NCBI GenBank assembly: GCA_047608075.1
Contig: JBLKRX010000005.1
Location: 62,001-126,000 of the forward strand
Origin: Ferdinandcohnia humi_A
GTDB lineage: Bacteria > Bacillota > Bacilli > Bacillales > Bacillaceae_L
Length of the DNA stretch: 64,000 bases
Direction of reading: 5' to 3'
A program made the translations under genes and the position numbers. Under the pieces are notes generated by a model that was not told where the DNA came from, made no database searches, and saw only the letters and a list, made by a program, of their open reading frames with translations. Shown piece after piece: positions 43,850 through 53,413 of the stretch; within the stretch, counting starts at the first letter, position 1; every line of letters starts with the position of its first letter.

Positions 43850-45287
43850 CTTCTATTAAATCCTTTAGCCCCAAATATTCTATTAAACCGCCTCCACTTT
43901 GTGCATCTTCAAACTTCAACATTTCTAATAATTCATTCATAGATTTATGATACAACCGCTCGTAGGAAGTAATTTCATCCATAGATAATGGACCTTGCCG
44001 AACCAAAAGCGTTCTAATGTATTCCTTATCATCTTTATGTTTGAAATATCTCCTTAAGCTAAAAAGCACAGCCTTTAAATCACTTGCCCTGCCTTGCAAT
44101 TTGCTATATTGGGTTAAAAACTCGCTATTTAATTTATATACCGAATTATAAACAGTGTTATCCTTACCGATTGCTAAGAATGAGGCTCTTCTAATAAGAC
44201 AAGGGTAACAATATCCACAATTACAAGGAATCTCAATACTTTTATCGTATTTTCTATCGTATCTTGATAAACAAGGGTGGGAACATGAAAGAGTTCTATG
44301 TGCATTATTTTGAAAAACAAGTTTCTCAGTATGCTCTGCTACAATTTCTCCTTTAGATTTATCCCAATAAAAATTCTTGATTGTATGATTTAACCCGACC
44401 AATTGCAGGATTTGATTCAGTGTTTTCAAAAAGATAGGGTGGGTCGTTCTCGTACTACAACTTCCACTTCTGCTATCAGTTAAAGGAACATTAATGCCAA
44501 TAAATCCGTTCTCTGGAATAAACACGGGCGTTCCTTCTCCTATTATCGATGCAATCGCAACTGCTCCAGCTAAAAATAAAAATGACCTGCTTCTACTTGA
44601 ACTCTCAGCACCCAATCTACCCTTTTCTCCATTCCATTGAATCGGAGCTAAGGGATTCGCATTAAATAAAATTAGCTCTTTGTTTATCGCAGGATATGCC
44701 TTATCAATCTCATTAAAAAGTTCGTGCTGTCTGCTTGTCAAAAGATTGTATTCCCTGAACCCCACAAAACATGTGTTTTTTTGTTTTTCAGATAAGGTTA
44801 AAGCTCCGCAGAATGAGTCCAAACCACCAGAAAATAGACTTACTGAATCATATTTTTGTTTGTCGATAAGTTTATACTTTGTATTTTTCTTATTAGACCT
44901 AAACTTGCTTGTTGATTGTCTGAATTCAAATGTCCAGTTATCGCCACTTAAAAATCTAAGAGTTTTTTCCAGTTCATTTTTTACTACAGTCCATTTTTCT
45001 ACTTCAAGAACAGGCAAGTGGAGTTTAATACGTCTTGTCCAATTATCAGTTGATTTTTTTCGAGGTATTCTTTTATCTGCACAAAAAACACTTATGGCTA
45101 TTACCAACAAGTCCTCACTAATATCCGATAGAGATTGACATCCAAATCTTCTCCATAGTTGTTCTGCATCAGTCTTAACATTTGATTTGTTGTTCTTATC
45201 GAAAAGATTAAACACTAAAAGATTTTCAGTTTGGTTTCCGCTATTTGCTAAATCATCATCTTGCTTGTTAATCCATATGTTAAACAA
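43833..45287 (-). CDS. qatC: QatC, QueC-like protein
   Basis: A TTG start at 45287 is preferred (GGAG upstream, 8-bp overlap with qatB); a longer frame to 45389 exists. About 484 aa. PP-loop SLFSGGLDSFCG and a zinc site CNCGYCYPC place it in the QueC (7-cyano-7-deazaguanine synthase) family. Between them, GFREYNLLTSRQHELF and NRIGINVPL-type segments match defence QueC-like proteins. In Qat it is thought to modify a protein partner or nucleic acid; its exact reaction here cannot be read from sequence. Confidence 0.9.
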   Translation of the reverse strand: MFNIWINKQDDDLANSGNQTENLLVFNLFDKNNKSNVKTDAEQLWRRFGCQSLSDISEDLLVIAISVFCADKRIPRKKSTDNWTRRIKLHLPVLEVEKWTVVKNELEKTLRFLSGDNWTFEFRQSTSKFRSNKKNTKYKLIDKQKYDSVSLFSGGLDSFCGALTLSEKQKNTCFVGFREYNLLTSRQHELFNEIDKAYPAINKELILFNANPLAPIQWNGEKGRLGAESSSRSRSFLFLAGAVAIASIIGEGTPVFIPENGFIGINVPLTDSRSGSCSTRTTHPIFLKTLNQILQLVGLNHTIKNFYWDKSKGEIVAEHTEKLVFQNNAHRTLSCSHPCLSRYDRKYDKSIEIPCNCGYCYPCLIRRASFLAIGKDNTVYNSVYKLNSEFLTQYSKLQGRASDLKAVLFSLRRYFKHKDDKEYIRTLLVRQGPLSMDEITSYERLYHKSMNELLEMLKFEDAQSGGGLIEYLGLKDLIEDAQLS

Positions 45288-45993
45288 GTGTCTCACTCCA
45301 AACAGATAATATTTCAAATGCCTTGTTACATTTCTCTGTAATAATTTGATTGCCTTGCTGTCCATTCCAGTCAACTTTTTGAATGTCAACTATTGTAAAC
45401 TCAGACTCTAAGGATGTACGAATATACGTCTTTACACTTTTTTCTGCAATATCATATTTATCCAATTTGTCAAACATTGTAAGTATTTTCTCCGCAAAAT
45501 TAGCAAAGAAACAGTTTTGGATAAATTTTACAATGAATTCCCTAATGAATTCACCAGTGTTAATCGAACCAATTATATTATTATAATCATCTTCATCTTC
45601 AGCACTTTTTAATAGTTCACGCATAAGCTCACTCATACTTTGCTGAGCAACGCTACCGTAAAAATCACTTCCGCTATCATTAAAATATTCTAAGAGACCT
45701 GAACGAAGGCCTTCTGAAGATTGACCTCGCAAATGCGATAGCCCAACCTTCTCTAAAGCATCGAAAAATCCATAACTCTTAACAGCTTCAATAAAATTAA
45801 CTGCCTTTGTTCCTATTTTAGCAACTGAACCTGAATAAGATTTTCCTCCATCACCCATTGCCTTTGAAAAACTTGAAACTGCTTTACCTATTGAAGATGG
45901 GGTAAATCCATTTTTCACCATACCCGTTACATCTCTTTTAGCTTCTGGCCATAAATATCCTGTTGGCGGTAAATATCCTTTAGATGTTCCCAT
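45280..45993 (-). CDS. qatB: QatB
   Basis: 237 aa beginning MGTSKGYLPPTGYLWPEAKR, with a helical body (FSKAMGDGGKSYSGSVAKIG). This is the usual QatB start style. No catalytic motif is visible. In the Qat system QatB is the substrate-like partner of QatC. It lies 7 bp after qatA and overlaps qatC. The call rests mainly on position between a KAP ATPase and a QueC-like gene. Confidence 0.88.
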   Translation of the reverse strand: MGTSKGYLPPTGYLWPEAKRDVTGMVKNGFTPSSIGKAVSSFSKAMGDGGKSYSGSVAKIGTKAVNFIEAVKSYGFFDALEKVGLSHLRGQSSEGLRSGLLEYFNDSGSDFYGSVAQQSMSELMRELLKSAEDEDDYNNIIGSINTGEFIREFIVKFIQNCFFANFAEKILTMFDKLDKYDIAEKSVKTYIRTSLESEFTIVDIQKVDWNGQQGNQIITEKCNKAFEILSVWSETLV

Positions 45994-46000
45994 TCCTTTA

Positions 46001-47878
46001 TCACCCTATCTCCCATAGCTTTTTAGACGAGTTTTTTTCGTTAATATAATAATCTTTAAGTTTATCGAATGTTTCTTTATCCATTTGCTTAAATAACAAT
46101 ATTTCATTTGGAGTGATTGAGCCTCTCTTATACTTTTTTAACTCTTCAAGTATTTTTGGCTGATACTGCTGGAACATCTTATAGAGTTCAATCAACACCC
46201 ATAAATGATTCTTGTCCTGATTATATTTACTAATAATTCCTTTTATAATTTCGCTTCGAGTAACCTCATCCATCACTTTTAGTTCTTCTATCTTTTTCTT
46301 TCTAATAATTTCAGAGACAGTTAGATTACATATTTGATTTATTATTTTTCTTTCTTCCTGATTTAAGTTTATAGAGAATAGTTTTTTATCTGAAACGGAA
46401 TCACGAGCTAAATAGAAATATTGCGACAAATCAACTTCAGATAAATTAGTTGGTTCAACACCAATCCATCTTTTTATTTTGTCTCCAAACCAAGCACCAT
46501 TTTTCTGTTCTTGACTTGTTTTAGGCTTTTCCTCATCATTTAATCCTTCGTTTAATACTTGATTTTCAATATCTGATAACGGTTTTGGAATTCCATCATT
46601 TTCAAACTGCCACTGATACAATTCTCTAAATAAATCCCTATCGGTGTATTCAAGAACCATCAACTTTGCTAAAACTGATAAATTCAGTTCTATTCTTTGT
46701 ATCTCAGCAAGACGTTTTCTCATATAGAATGTATTTAAAAATCGTTTGGTTTGTCTTGGATTCCCTTTAAGAGTGGCCGCAATTACACTTCCAATACTAT
46801 TGAATATTTGAATTTGTTCTTCAAAATCCGATTGGCTGTAGCCCTGTTTATACTTGTTTCCATTCGCACTTGTTACACCATTGATTATTTCTACTATCTC
46901 TTTCCCGCTTATAATTTCCCCTTTAACAAAAATACCCTTATCCCTTAGCTTATTGATTAATTGGTTTAATACATCTTCACTTAAATACATTTCGCTTATC
47001 AAAAGAAGCATATAATTTTTTATATCGGTCTCAGCTAACTCAGCTATTCTGATAGGAAGCTGAACTATTTTTTCAATGTAATCAGTCGATACATCTATAT
47101 CTACATCATCCAATTGAGGATATTTTCTCTTGATTGAATAGGTGATAATGTTCTCATCCATAGCAATAACAAAAGTAGTCTTTTCGACAGCAAGAAACAG
47201 TTTAATAGCTTCAAGTGTTTCGATTATTCTGTCAGGATTACATCTATCTAAATCATCTATCATTATGATTAAATTATCTATCTTAGATGTACGAATTATG
47301 TTTACGAAATCCTCTCTGAATTTTCGTACATTTTCAATGATATTTTCTTGTTGCGGGGCGTTGATGTAGTCTTTTTTCATTTGAGATGCCTTGTCCAAAT
47401 GCTGTCCAATCTCTTCTTCTGAATCAAAATTTTCAGAATTGAAACCTCCGAGAAGCATTGGCAAAGGATTTCCTGCTAATAAACTCATAGATAAAGGAAT
47501 GCCTTTTTTTAAGGCTGTACTACCTACCCTTATCCAATCAACCCGTTTAATTAAGTTTTTAATCTTATCAGTTGATTCCTTAAAAAATGTTTGATTTTCT
47601 TGGAGACTTTGTAGAATTGCCTCCATTAATGCTGTCTTTGCATCATCATACCCCTCAAACATCCAAGCATTTACTGTAACAACTGCAATTCTTTTTTCTG
47701 TTTGATTCATGGTATTCTGTTCAATCAGATGAAGCAAAGTCGACTTTCCACTTCCCCAGTTGCCAAATAATCCAATTGTCAGGGGATTCATTCGTTCGCT
47801 TGTCGCAATTTCACAAATAAGATTTGCGTAAGGTTCGTATGCCAACATATCTATCTTTGAAGCATCATCAGCCCACAT
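46001..47878 (-). CDS. qatA: QatA, KAP-family P-loop NTPase
   Basis: The ATG at 47878 is preferred (GGAGTG upstream; MWADDASKIDMLAYEPYA). 625 aa. Walker A GLFGNWGSGKST and Walker B LIIMIDDLDRCNPDRIIETL with the typical KAP DDLDR motif. First gene of qatA-qatB-qatC-qatD plus a fifth gene. Qat is an experimentally known antiphage system. The promoter is presumably in 47879-48052, where it faces vsr on the other strand. Confidence 0.92.
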   Translation of the reverse strand: MWADDASKIDMLAYEPYANLICEIATSERMNPLTIGLFGNWGSGKSTLLHLIEQNTMNQTEKRIAVVTVNAWMFEGYDDAKTALMEAILQSLQENQTFFKESTDKIKNLIKRVDWIRVGSTALKKGIPLSMSLLAGNPLPMLLGGFNSENFDSEEEIGQHLDKASQMKKDYINAPQQENIIENVRKFREDFVNIIRTSKIDNLIIMIDDLDRCNPDRIIETLEAIKLFLAVEKTTFVIAMDENIITYSIKRKYPQLDDVDIDVSTDYIEKIVQLPIRIAELAETDIKNYMLLLISEMYLSEDVLNQLINKLRDKGIFVKGEIISGKEIVEIINGVTSANGNKYKQGYSQSDFEEQIQIFNSIGSVIAATLKGNPRQTKRFLNTFYMRKRLAEIQRIELNLSVLAKLMVLEYTDRDLFRELYQWQFENDGIPKPLSDIENQVLNEGLNDEEKPKTSQEQKNGAWFGDKIKRWIGVEPTNLSEVDLSQYFYLARDSVSDKKLFSINLNQEERKIINQICNLTVSEIIRKKKIEELKVMDEVTRSEIIKGIISKYNQDKNHLWVLIELYKMFQQYQPKILEELKKYKRGSITPNEILLFKQMDKETFDKLKDYYINEKNSSKKLWEIG

Positions 47879-48052
47879 ATATAACACTCCATTCATTTTA
47901 AATGAGGTTTACCAAGAATAAAACATATGTTCTCTAATATTTTAACTTACAATAGATTTACATTTCAAACACTATTGTCTAATCTTATTGTAGCTTATTT
48001 ACTTTGTTGTGTTGGATATAAATAATAGAAGGAATAATGAAAGGAGAATATT

Positions 48053-48472
48053 ATGCCTGATAACATGTCCAAAGAAAATAGAAGCAAAACAATGAAAGCT
48101 ATTCGCTCACAATCTGACCTTGAAAACCGCATATCAAAAGAGCTATGGAGAAGAGGGTATAGATTTAGAAAAAATACAAAATCCTTGTTCGGCAAACCTG
48201 ACATTTCAATACAAAAGTATAAAATAGCCATATTTATCGATTCTTGCTTTTGGCATGTCTGTCCCTTACACAGCAATCAACCTAAAAGCAATCAAGAATA
48301 TTGGGAAAAGAAACTTCTACGCAATCAGCAACGTGATAATGAGGTAAATGATTATTACATAAGTAATGGTTGGAATGTAAAAAGAATATGGGAACACGAA
48401 ATTAAAAAGGATTTATATGGAGTGGTAGAAGATATTGCGGATTTCATAGAAAATGTAAAAAAATCAAATTAA
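48053..48472 (+). CDS. vsr: Vsr very-short-patch repair endonuclease
   Basis: 139 aa after AAAGGAG. N-terminal DNMSKENRSKTMKAIRSQ, catalytic Asp50 (FGKPDISI), and the FIDSCFWHVCP motif (Asp63, His68, Cys70) that holds zinc and active-site residues. Vsr nicks beside T in T:G mismatches caused by deamination of 5-methylcytosine. It sits tail-to-tail with a C5 methyltransferase, the usual pairing. Head-to-head with qatA, 150 bp apart. Confidence 0.95.
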   Translation: MPDNMSKENRSKTMKAIRSQSDLENRISKELWRRGYRFRKNTKSLFGKPDISIQKYKIAIFIDSCFWHVCPLHSNQPKSNQEYWEKKLLRNQQRDNEVNDYYISNGWNVKRIWEHEIKKDLYGVVEDIADFIENVKKSN

Positions 48473-48475
48473 AAG

Positions 48476-48507
48476 AGCCTTGGCAGTCAAATTGCTGACC
48501 CAAGGCT
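48476..48507. terminator. Bidirectional terminator between vsr and the methyltransferase
   Basis: The stem AGCCTTGG..CAG..CTG..CCAAGGCT is shared by the two convergent genes. Confidence 0.85.
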
Positions 48508-48516
48508 GATTAAACA

Positions 48517-49716
48517 CTATATCGTAAATTCGACCTGCTCTTCTTTTGGAGCTACGTCATTATTTTTCTCTTTATTTTCCTCTTTGTTTTTCTGCTTTGT
48601 TGCTGAACCTTTTCTATTTTTCTTCGTTTTACCTGTTGATAGCATTTCACTTAGCTCTTCTTCCCATTTAGAAGACTCTGTTTCATACTCTATTCCTGCA
48701 AAGGATTTTAAAATAGCCTCAATGATTACTTTTGCTCCATCTGGAGGAACAGCCATCCCCACTTGCTTTCTAACTGCCTCTTTGCCCCCAATAAATTCAA
48801 ACCAATCTGGGAAAGTCTGTAGCCTTGCTCGTTCACGACTGGTTAAAGCCCTTGGTTCATTGTAATGATACATATGAGTACCACCGCCACCACTTCCAGT
48901 TACAGTATAGGCTGGTGCATTAGGGTCCAATCTCTTATAGATATTAGACATCCTTGCCCCTTTCACATTCAACCTTAAATGTTCGGGAATACCTTCATAC
49001 CAAGCATTTTCCCCTGGTGGTATGTACTCCAACATTTCTATTACTTTACTTTGGTGTTTTGTAAATTCATGATTAAAAGCATCTTCTGGAATCGGTGGTT
49101 CTTCCAATGCTTGGCGAGAAGTTTGCCAAGACGAAGAATCTTTGAACGGTGCTTTTGGCACTTTAAAAGTCCATCCAAAGTCTTTGTGAATACCTACAAT
49201 AATTATACGATGGCGTGATTGTGGTACTCCATATTCTTGGAATTTGTATAAGTGAGGTGTAATATTGTATCCTGCCTCTTCCATCTCTTGTAGGATTTTA
49301 ATAAACGCCTGTCCCTCATTTGCACTTTCCAATCCACCAACATTTTCTGCAATAAACCATTTTGGTTTATGATGTTTTAAGACTTTTATTCCATACGTAT
49401 ATAAAGGACCATACTCTCCTTCTAAGCCTTTTGATTCTCCAATAATTGAATAGTCATTACATGGAAAACCGAAAGCAAAGGCATCAATTTCAGGAAGGTT
49501 GGTAATATCTAATTTGCGTACATCGCCACAAATAACTGTTTCGGGGTTGTCTGGACAAATATTATGACGGAAGGTCTCGCAAGTTGCTTCATCATAGTCA
49601 TTTGCCCAAGCATGTTCAACTTTAAATAGTTCCCCATCCTTTTCAACTTTAGCCATTTTTGCACCAAGCGTTAAACCGCCAGGGCCACAAAATAGCTCTC
49701 CTTTTTTAAAAATCAT
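48517..49716 (-). CDS. C5-cytosine DNA methyltransferase
   Basis: 399 aa with all main motifs: FCGPGG (residues 9-14, AdoMet), PCN (Cys86 nucleophile in GFPCNDYS), ENV (Glu124), QSRHR (166-170) and the C-terminal RLDPNAPAYTVTGSGGGGT. The target-recognition region lies between 170 and 260. PCN replaces the more common PCQ. The C-terminal tail is lysine-rich and low-complexity. It protects DNA from the nuclease encoded 110 bp upstream; recognition sequence not readable here. Confidence 0.95.
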   Translation of the reverse strand: MIFKKGELFCGPGGLTLGAKMAKVEKDGELFKVEHAWANDYDEATCETFRHNICPDNPETVICGDVRKLDITNLPEIDAFAFGFPCNDYSIIGESKGLEGEYGPLYTYGIKVLKHHKPKWFIAENVGGLESANEGQAFIKILQEMEEAGYNITPHLYKFQEYGVPQSRHRIIIVGIHKDFGWTFKVPKAPFKDSSSWQTSRQALEEPPIPEDAFNHEFTKHQSKVIEMLEYIPPGENAWYEGIPEHLRLNVKGARMSNIYKRLDPNAPAYTVTGSGGGGTHMYHYNEPRALTSRERARLQTFPDWFEFIGGKEAVRKQVGMAVPPDGAKVIIEAILKSFAGIEYETESSKWEEELSEMLSTGKTKKNRKGSATKQKNKEENKEKNNDVAPKEEQVEFTI

Positions 49717-49826
49717 TTACGACAACTCCAAATGTTCGTTCTGTGTTCGATACATCAAATTATACACTATACAAGTATTATTGAAAATAATCAAGACTTA
49801 CTAAAAAAGACTCCATATAAAGGAGT

Positions 49827-51383
49827 CTATAATGAATCTATTTCTGACATCGTGATTACAGAGTTATTTGCAAACAATATTCTAAGTGAATTATGGTCAA
49901 TTGGAGTAGCTTGGTAACGCTGAAGCAGTCTAATAACATTTCTTGCAGTAATAACACTGCCATTTACATTTGTTCGGTCAGCAATATTCTGAACTTGTGA
50001 AGCGATGTTGCTACCGAAACCGTCAGCAACATACATAAAAAACTCCACATTGCCATATTGATTTTGATAAGTTGGTATATAGTTGTTTACCATTCTATTT
50101 CTATGGTCATTATTAATCGTATAGGAACGGTATGCTTTTGTGTCTATTATTCCAGAGTAATTTTGTGGCGACTCTACAAATATGTCTGGATGCAAAGCGT
50201 GATTGCCGACATGTTGTGCATGGAATCCTAACTGTTCAAAAATACCACGAGTCGCAATTTCAAATTCTGTTGCCAGTTCCGTTCCGCTTATTGCCATATT
50301 AAGATAACTTGCCTCAAATTGGCTAAAGGTATCTGGTCTGAACCCATCCAACGCATCTTCTACTTCACGAATTGAATACCCAGTAGTATCAGCAATTTCT
50401 CTAACTAACGAAACTGTGAAGTTTGTGATAGGTCTCGTACCAGCAATATGAAGCAAATCACTGCGAATTCTCCTCTCCCTATATAGATTATCTGTAACTG
50501 TCTGACCACCAAAATTGCGATTATCTCTGTTTTGTCCTGGAGCTAAACCAAAACCTCTTTGAAAGTTTTCGATGCCATATGGATGGTTCGTGTCAAGCTG
50601 TCTTAAATTAGTGCCATCATTTAAAATTGCATCTACATCACTAACTCTATCCAACGGTATGTAAATACCATTTGAATTTCTTTCGATAAGCTGAGTGTAC
50701 TCCAAATAATTTATGAATGTATTCGCAATATCTTCCAAATACGACAATGTTTTTTCTCTTGAACGTAAACCTGTTGTACTGCTTAGATATTGCTCTTCAA
50801 AATCAGAAGGCAAAATTGCATCCCCATTTGAACGGTAGCTGGTTATCCTTTGTACAACATGTTCAAAACAATTGTGTGATTCATTTTCCCCTTCTGTGAT
50901 TACAAAGCGACCGATTTCCTCTTTAGACAAAGACTGGACTCGGCTATCAGCAAGTAGTCTTAGTAAGAATCGAAACGGTCTTACTTGGAAGCGATAATGT
51001 ATATTTACTCTGCCTCTAACCGAATATGGAGACGGATACTGCAACTTCATCAATTGATTCGTAACAATAGGTACAGGGGGTTGTCCAGCTAACAGTGATT
51101 CTCCTGCTAATGTTGTTCGGACAATATCTGTATTTGTTTCCTTAAAAATAAGACCTAAATTGTATAGCCATGATTCATAAGTTCTTGCTCCACCCGCTCG
51201 TCTATCTCTTCTTTGCCCTGCTCTTTTTAATCCATACCGTTCTAATTCTGCTTCAAAATCCAGTTGGCGATTTAAATTGCTTCTCCAACTATCTCCTAAT
51301 GTTTGTAATGTAAAAAGCGAAAGAACATCAACCACTGGGTACAATTTCCGCTTGTTTCGTGGAACTTGCCAATTATTAATCAT
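49827..51383 (-). CDS. Restriction endonuclease, AlwI-like
   Basis: 518 aa. N-terminal RDRRAGGARTYESWLYNLGLIF and MKLQYPSPYS resemble AlwI/BstNBI-type type IIS enzymes. The nuclease core is C-terminal: Glu in ELATEFEIATRGIFEQLGF, Pro399-Asp400 (HPDIF) and Asp414-Thr-Lys416 (GIIDTKAY), the PD-D-x-K pattern. It is first in an R-then-M operon. The AlwI assignment is from remembered motif similarity and is moderate; the nuclease role is firm. Confidence 0.8.
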   Translation of the reverse strand: MINNWQVPRNKRKLYPVVDVLSLFTLQTLGDSWRSNLNRQLDFEAELERYGLKRAGQRRDRRAGGARTYESWLYNLGLIFKETNTDIVRTTLAGESLLAGQPPVPIVTNQLMKLQYPSPYSVRGRVNIHYRFQVRPFRFLLRLLADSRVQSLSKEEIGRFVITEGENESHNCFEHVVQRITSYRSNGDAILPSDFEEQYLSSTTGLRSREKTLSYLEDIANTFINYLEYTQLIERNSNGIYIPLDRVSDVDAILNDGTNLRQLDTNHPYGIENFQRGFGLAPGQNRDNRNFGGQTVTDNLYRERRIRSDLLHIAGTRPITNFTVSLVREIADTTGYSIREVEDALDGFRPDTFSQFEASYLNMAISGTELATEFEIATRGIFEQLGFHAQHVGNHALHPDIFVESPQNYSGIIDTKAYRSYTINNDHRNRMVNNYIPTYQNQYGNVEFFMYVADGFGSNIASQVQNIADRTNVNGSVITARNVIRLLQRYQATPIDHNSLRILFANNSVITMSEIDSL

Positions 51384-51559
51384 AGTTGCAACTCCAATAC
51401 ATAAGTTTTCTTATATGTAAAATGCCTAACTCACACTAAAACACCTTATACATACTATAGTCAAAATTATAGCAAACATTAAAAAAACTGTAATCACAGT
51501 TTTTTTAAGAAGTATTTGATAAACTGAATATAAAGAAAATAAGACTGGGTTGAGTACAA

Positions 51560-52387
51560 ATGGAAAGATATTCATTAAACGAGGCAACTTTGGGATTTGT
51601 TTTAGAATTTGAAAAGAACGTACCGAGTGGTGCTATTTTCACGAATACTAATTTAGTAGAAATGTTCAAGCAATCTACTTTTCATCATAAGGAATTTGAA
51701 GCGTATATCCCTACAGCTATTAGTAAAGCTGTATGGTTTGCAATTAAACGGAGTGATAATTGGGATATGAACAGAGGAGTTTATCAAAAACGAGAGGATT
51801 CATCACCTAACAAAGAAACCACTGTTCCAGCGTTTGAGGCTAAAAATAACATTCTTGTTCGCAATGAAGAAACTTCTTCCTCTACCTTTAATAGAGAAGA
51901 ATATATTCGTCATCTAAGTAAGAACTTGTTTGAAGTATTATTGTTAAAAAAGGAAATTCCCGATGACTTTTTGCGAAAATTTCATCTTAGTTCAAAAGGG
52001 ATTGGGGATGACCTTTATTTTCTAACGGAAAGCTATTTTAGGCAAAAGGGATTATTTAAGGGAAAACATAGCATGTCCGATTATATTACCCCTAACGCTA
52101 AGAAAGTCATTGAATCAGGCAATATTTCAAAGAACCTGATTTATGAGCATATGATACCAAAAAACCTTTACATAAAGCAGATTTCAGAAATTACTTTAGC
52201 TGGACAATTAACAGAGGAATTTATCCATGACCTTTTGATTAAATATTACTTTGTTTGCACTGTTACAAAAGAGGAAGACGACAATTTGCCATCAATTCAA
52301 ATGGATTATGATTGGGATGGAACAAATCCGTTTTACAGATATGAAAAGGCTGGGATTCATTTTATTACTAATAGAATTGCAAAGTAG
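51560..52387 (+). CDS. Unknown protein, first of a two-gene unit next to the R-M system
   Basis: 275 aa. MERYSLNEATLGFVLEFEKNV... with a Ser/Thr/Glu-rich linker near 80-110 and a helical C-terminus containing IYEHMIPKNLYIK, which is reminiscent of HNH-associated EH-xP segments but without a full HNH. It is divergent from the restriction gene and has 2 bp to the next gene. It is likely a partner of the downstream nuclease-like protein. Not recognised. Confidence 0.55.
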   Translation: MERYSLNEATLGFVLEFEKNVPSGAIFTNTNLVEMFKQSTFHHKEFEAYIPTAISKAVWFAIKRSDNWDMNRGVYQKREDSSPNKETTVPAFEAKNNILVRNEETSSSTFNREEYIRHLSKNLFEVLLLKKEIPDDFLRKFHLSSKGIGDDLYFLTESYFRQKGLFKGKHSMSDYITPNAKKVIESGNISKNLIYEHMIPKNLYIKQISEITLAGQLTEEFIHDLLIKYYFVCTVTKEEDDNLPSIQMDYDWDGTNPFYRYEKAGIHFITNRIAK

Positions 52388-52389
52388 GA

Positions 52390-53316
52390 GTGAACAACAT
52401 GCGTTCAAGGATTGTACCGAAAGAATCTGTCCCCACTTTAGAATCAGATGGATGCGTTACTTATGAAGAAGAGTTGCCATATCCTATTGTTCATTATCCT
52501 TCGAGATTTGGTTCATTTTTCGGCTTTCAAGAGAATGAAAACTCACCTGTATGCTATTGCACATGCCAACAAAAAGGTTTGGAAATATACCTTTTGAACG
52601 AAGAATTTAATCGGTTTGGAGATATTCCTAAATCATTGCGTTTCAATTTGGGAGAGGCATTTATAAATAAACTCCAATTCAAAGACAATTTATGCCACGT
52701 TTGCAATAAGGTTTGCCCAAAATACGGATATGGAAAAACACTAAAAGGGACAAAATTCCACTCAATTTATGGGCATTACATAAATGGATTATCCTTTGCA
52801 TATGGTATTGATTCACGAGGGAGAATTTATTCACCAGAACTTATTCCCTCTGATATAGTTCCTTTACTTATTACCCATTCATTTGATGATAAAAGACTCG
52901 ATGAACAATCCACAATTGATTTCTTGCGTTATTGTGAAGATGTCATACGAGTTCAAATGGGCTATTTCTCCATAGGAAAGAAGTGGTCAACGGAGGTTAA
53001 ACTTCTTGATATCATAAAAAAACTTTATCCCAATTATACTGTTATTCATCAATACCCTATCGACCATTTAAGGGCTGATATTTTTATTGAGGAATTAAAC
53101 CTTGTAATTGAATATCAAGGGGAACAGCACTTTAAACCAATTGCTTTTATGGGCGGAGACGAAGCATTAGAAAATACTAAAGCAAGAGATAAGGAAAAAG
53201 TTGAATTATGTGATTACTATAATCTTGGTATAGTTTATTTTGACTACAAAGATGACTTAAATGAAAAGATGGTTAAAGAGAGAATTTCATTGTATTTAAA
53301 GGGAAGGAGACAATGA
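52390..53316 (+). CDS. Zinc-binding protein with C-terminal Vsr-like nuclease core
   Basis: 308 aa. Cysteine pairs CYCTC (about residue 55) and CHVCNKVCP (about 98) form a zinc site. The C-terminal 100 residues read HQYPIDHLRADIFIEELNLVIEYQGEQHFKP, a Vsr/homing-nuclease-like D...E-x-Q fold. It lies 2 bp after the 275-aa gene and beside the R-M genes. It probably cleaves or binds DNA for defence, but the family is not recognised. Confidence 0.65.
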   Translation: MNNMRSRIVPKESVPTLESDGCVTYEEELPYPIVHYPSRFGSFFGFQENENSPVCYCTCQQKGLEIYLLNEEFNRFGDIPKSLRFNLGEAFINKLQFKDNLCHVCNKVCPKYGYGKTLKGTKFHSIYGHYINGLSFAYGIDSRGRIYSPELIPSDIVPLLITHSFDDKRLDEQSTIDFLRYCEDVIRVQMGYFSIGKKWSTEVKLLDIIKKLYPNYTVIHQYPIDHLRADIFIEELNLVIEYQGEQHFKPIAFMGGDEALENTKARDKEKVELCDYYNLGIVYFDYKDDLNEKMVKERISLYLKGRRQ

Positions 53317-53384
53317 TTCTTTTCAATAACTATGACGCTCCTTAAAGCAATAACACTATTCATAAATACATTTTTAAATGACAA

Positions 53385-53408
53385 AAACGCTTGATTTTTC
53401 AAGCGTTT
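53385..53408. terminator. Bidirectional terminator
   Basis: AAACGCTTG-ATTTTT-CAAGCGTTT, between convergent genes 52390-53316 and 53414-54322. Confidence 0.85.
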
Positions 53409-53413
53409 CTTCC

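Noticed and set aside
49732..49917. 61-aa plus-strand frame at the R/M junction
   Set aside because: Overlaps the 3' end of the restriction gene antisense and has no ribosome site.
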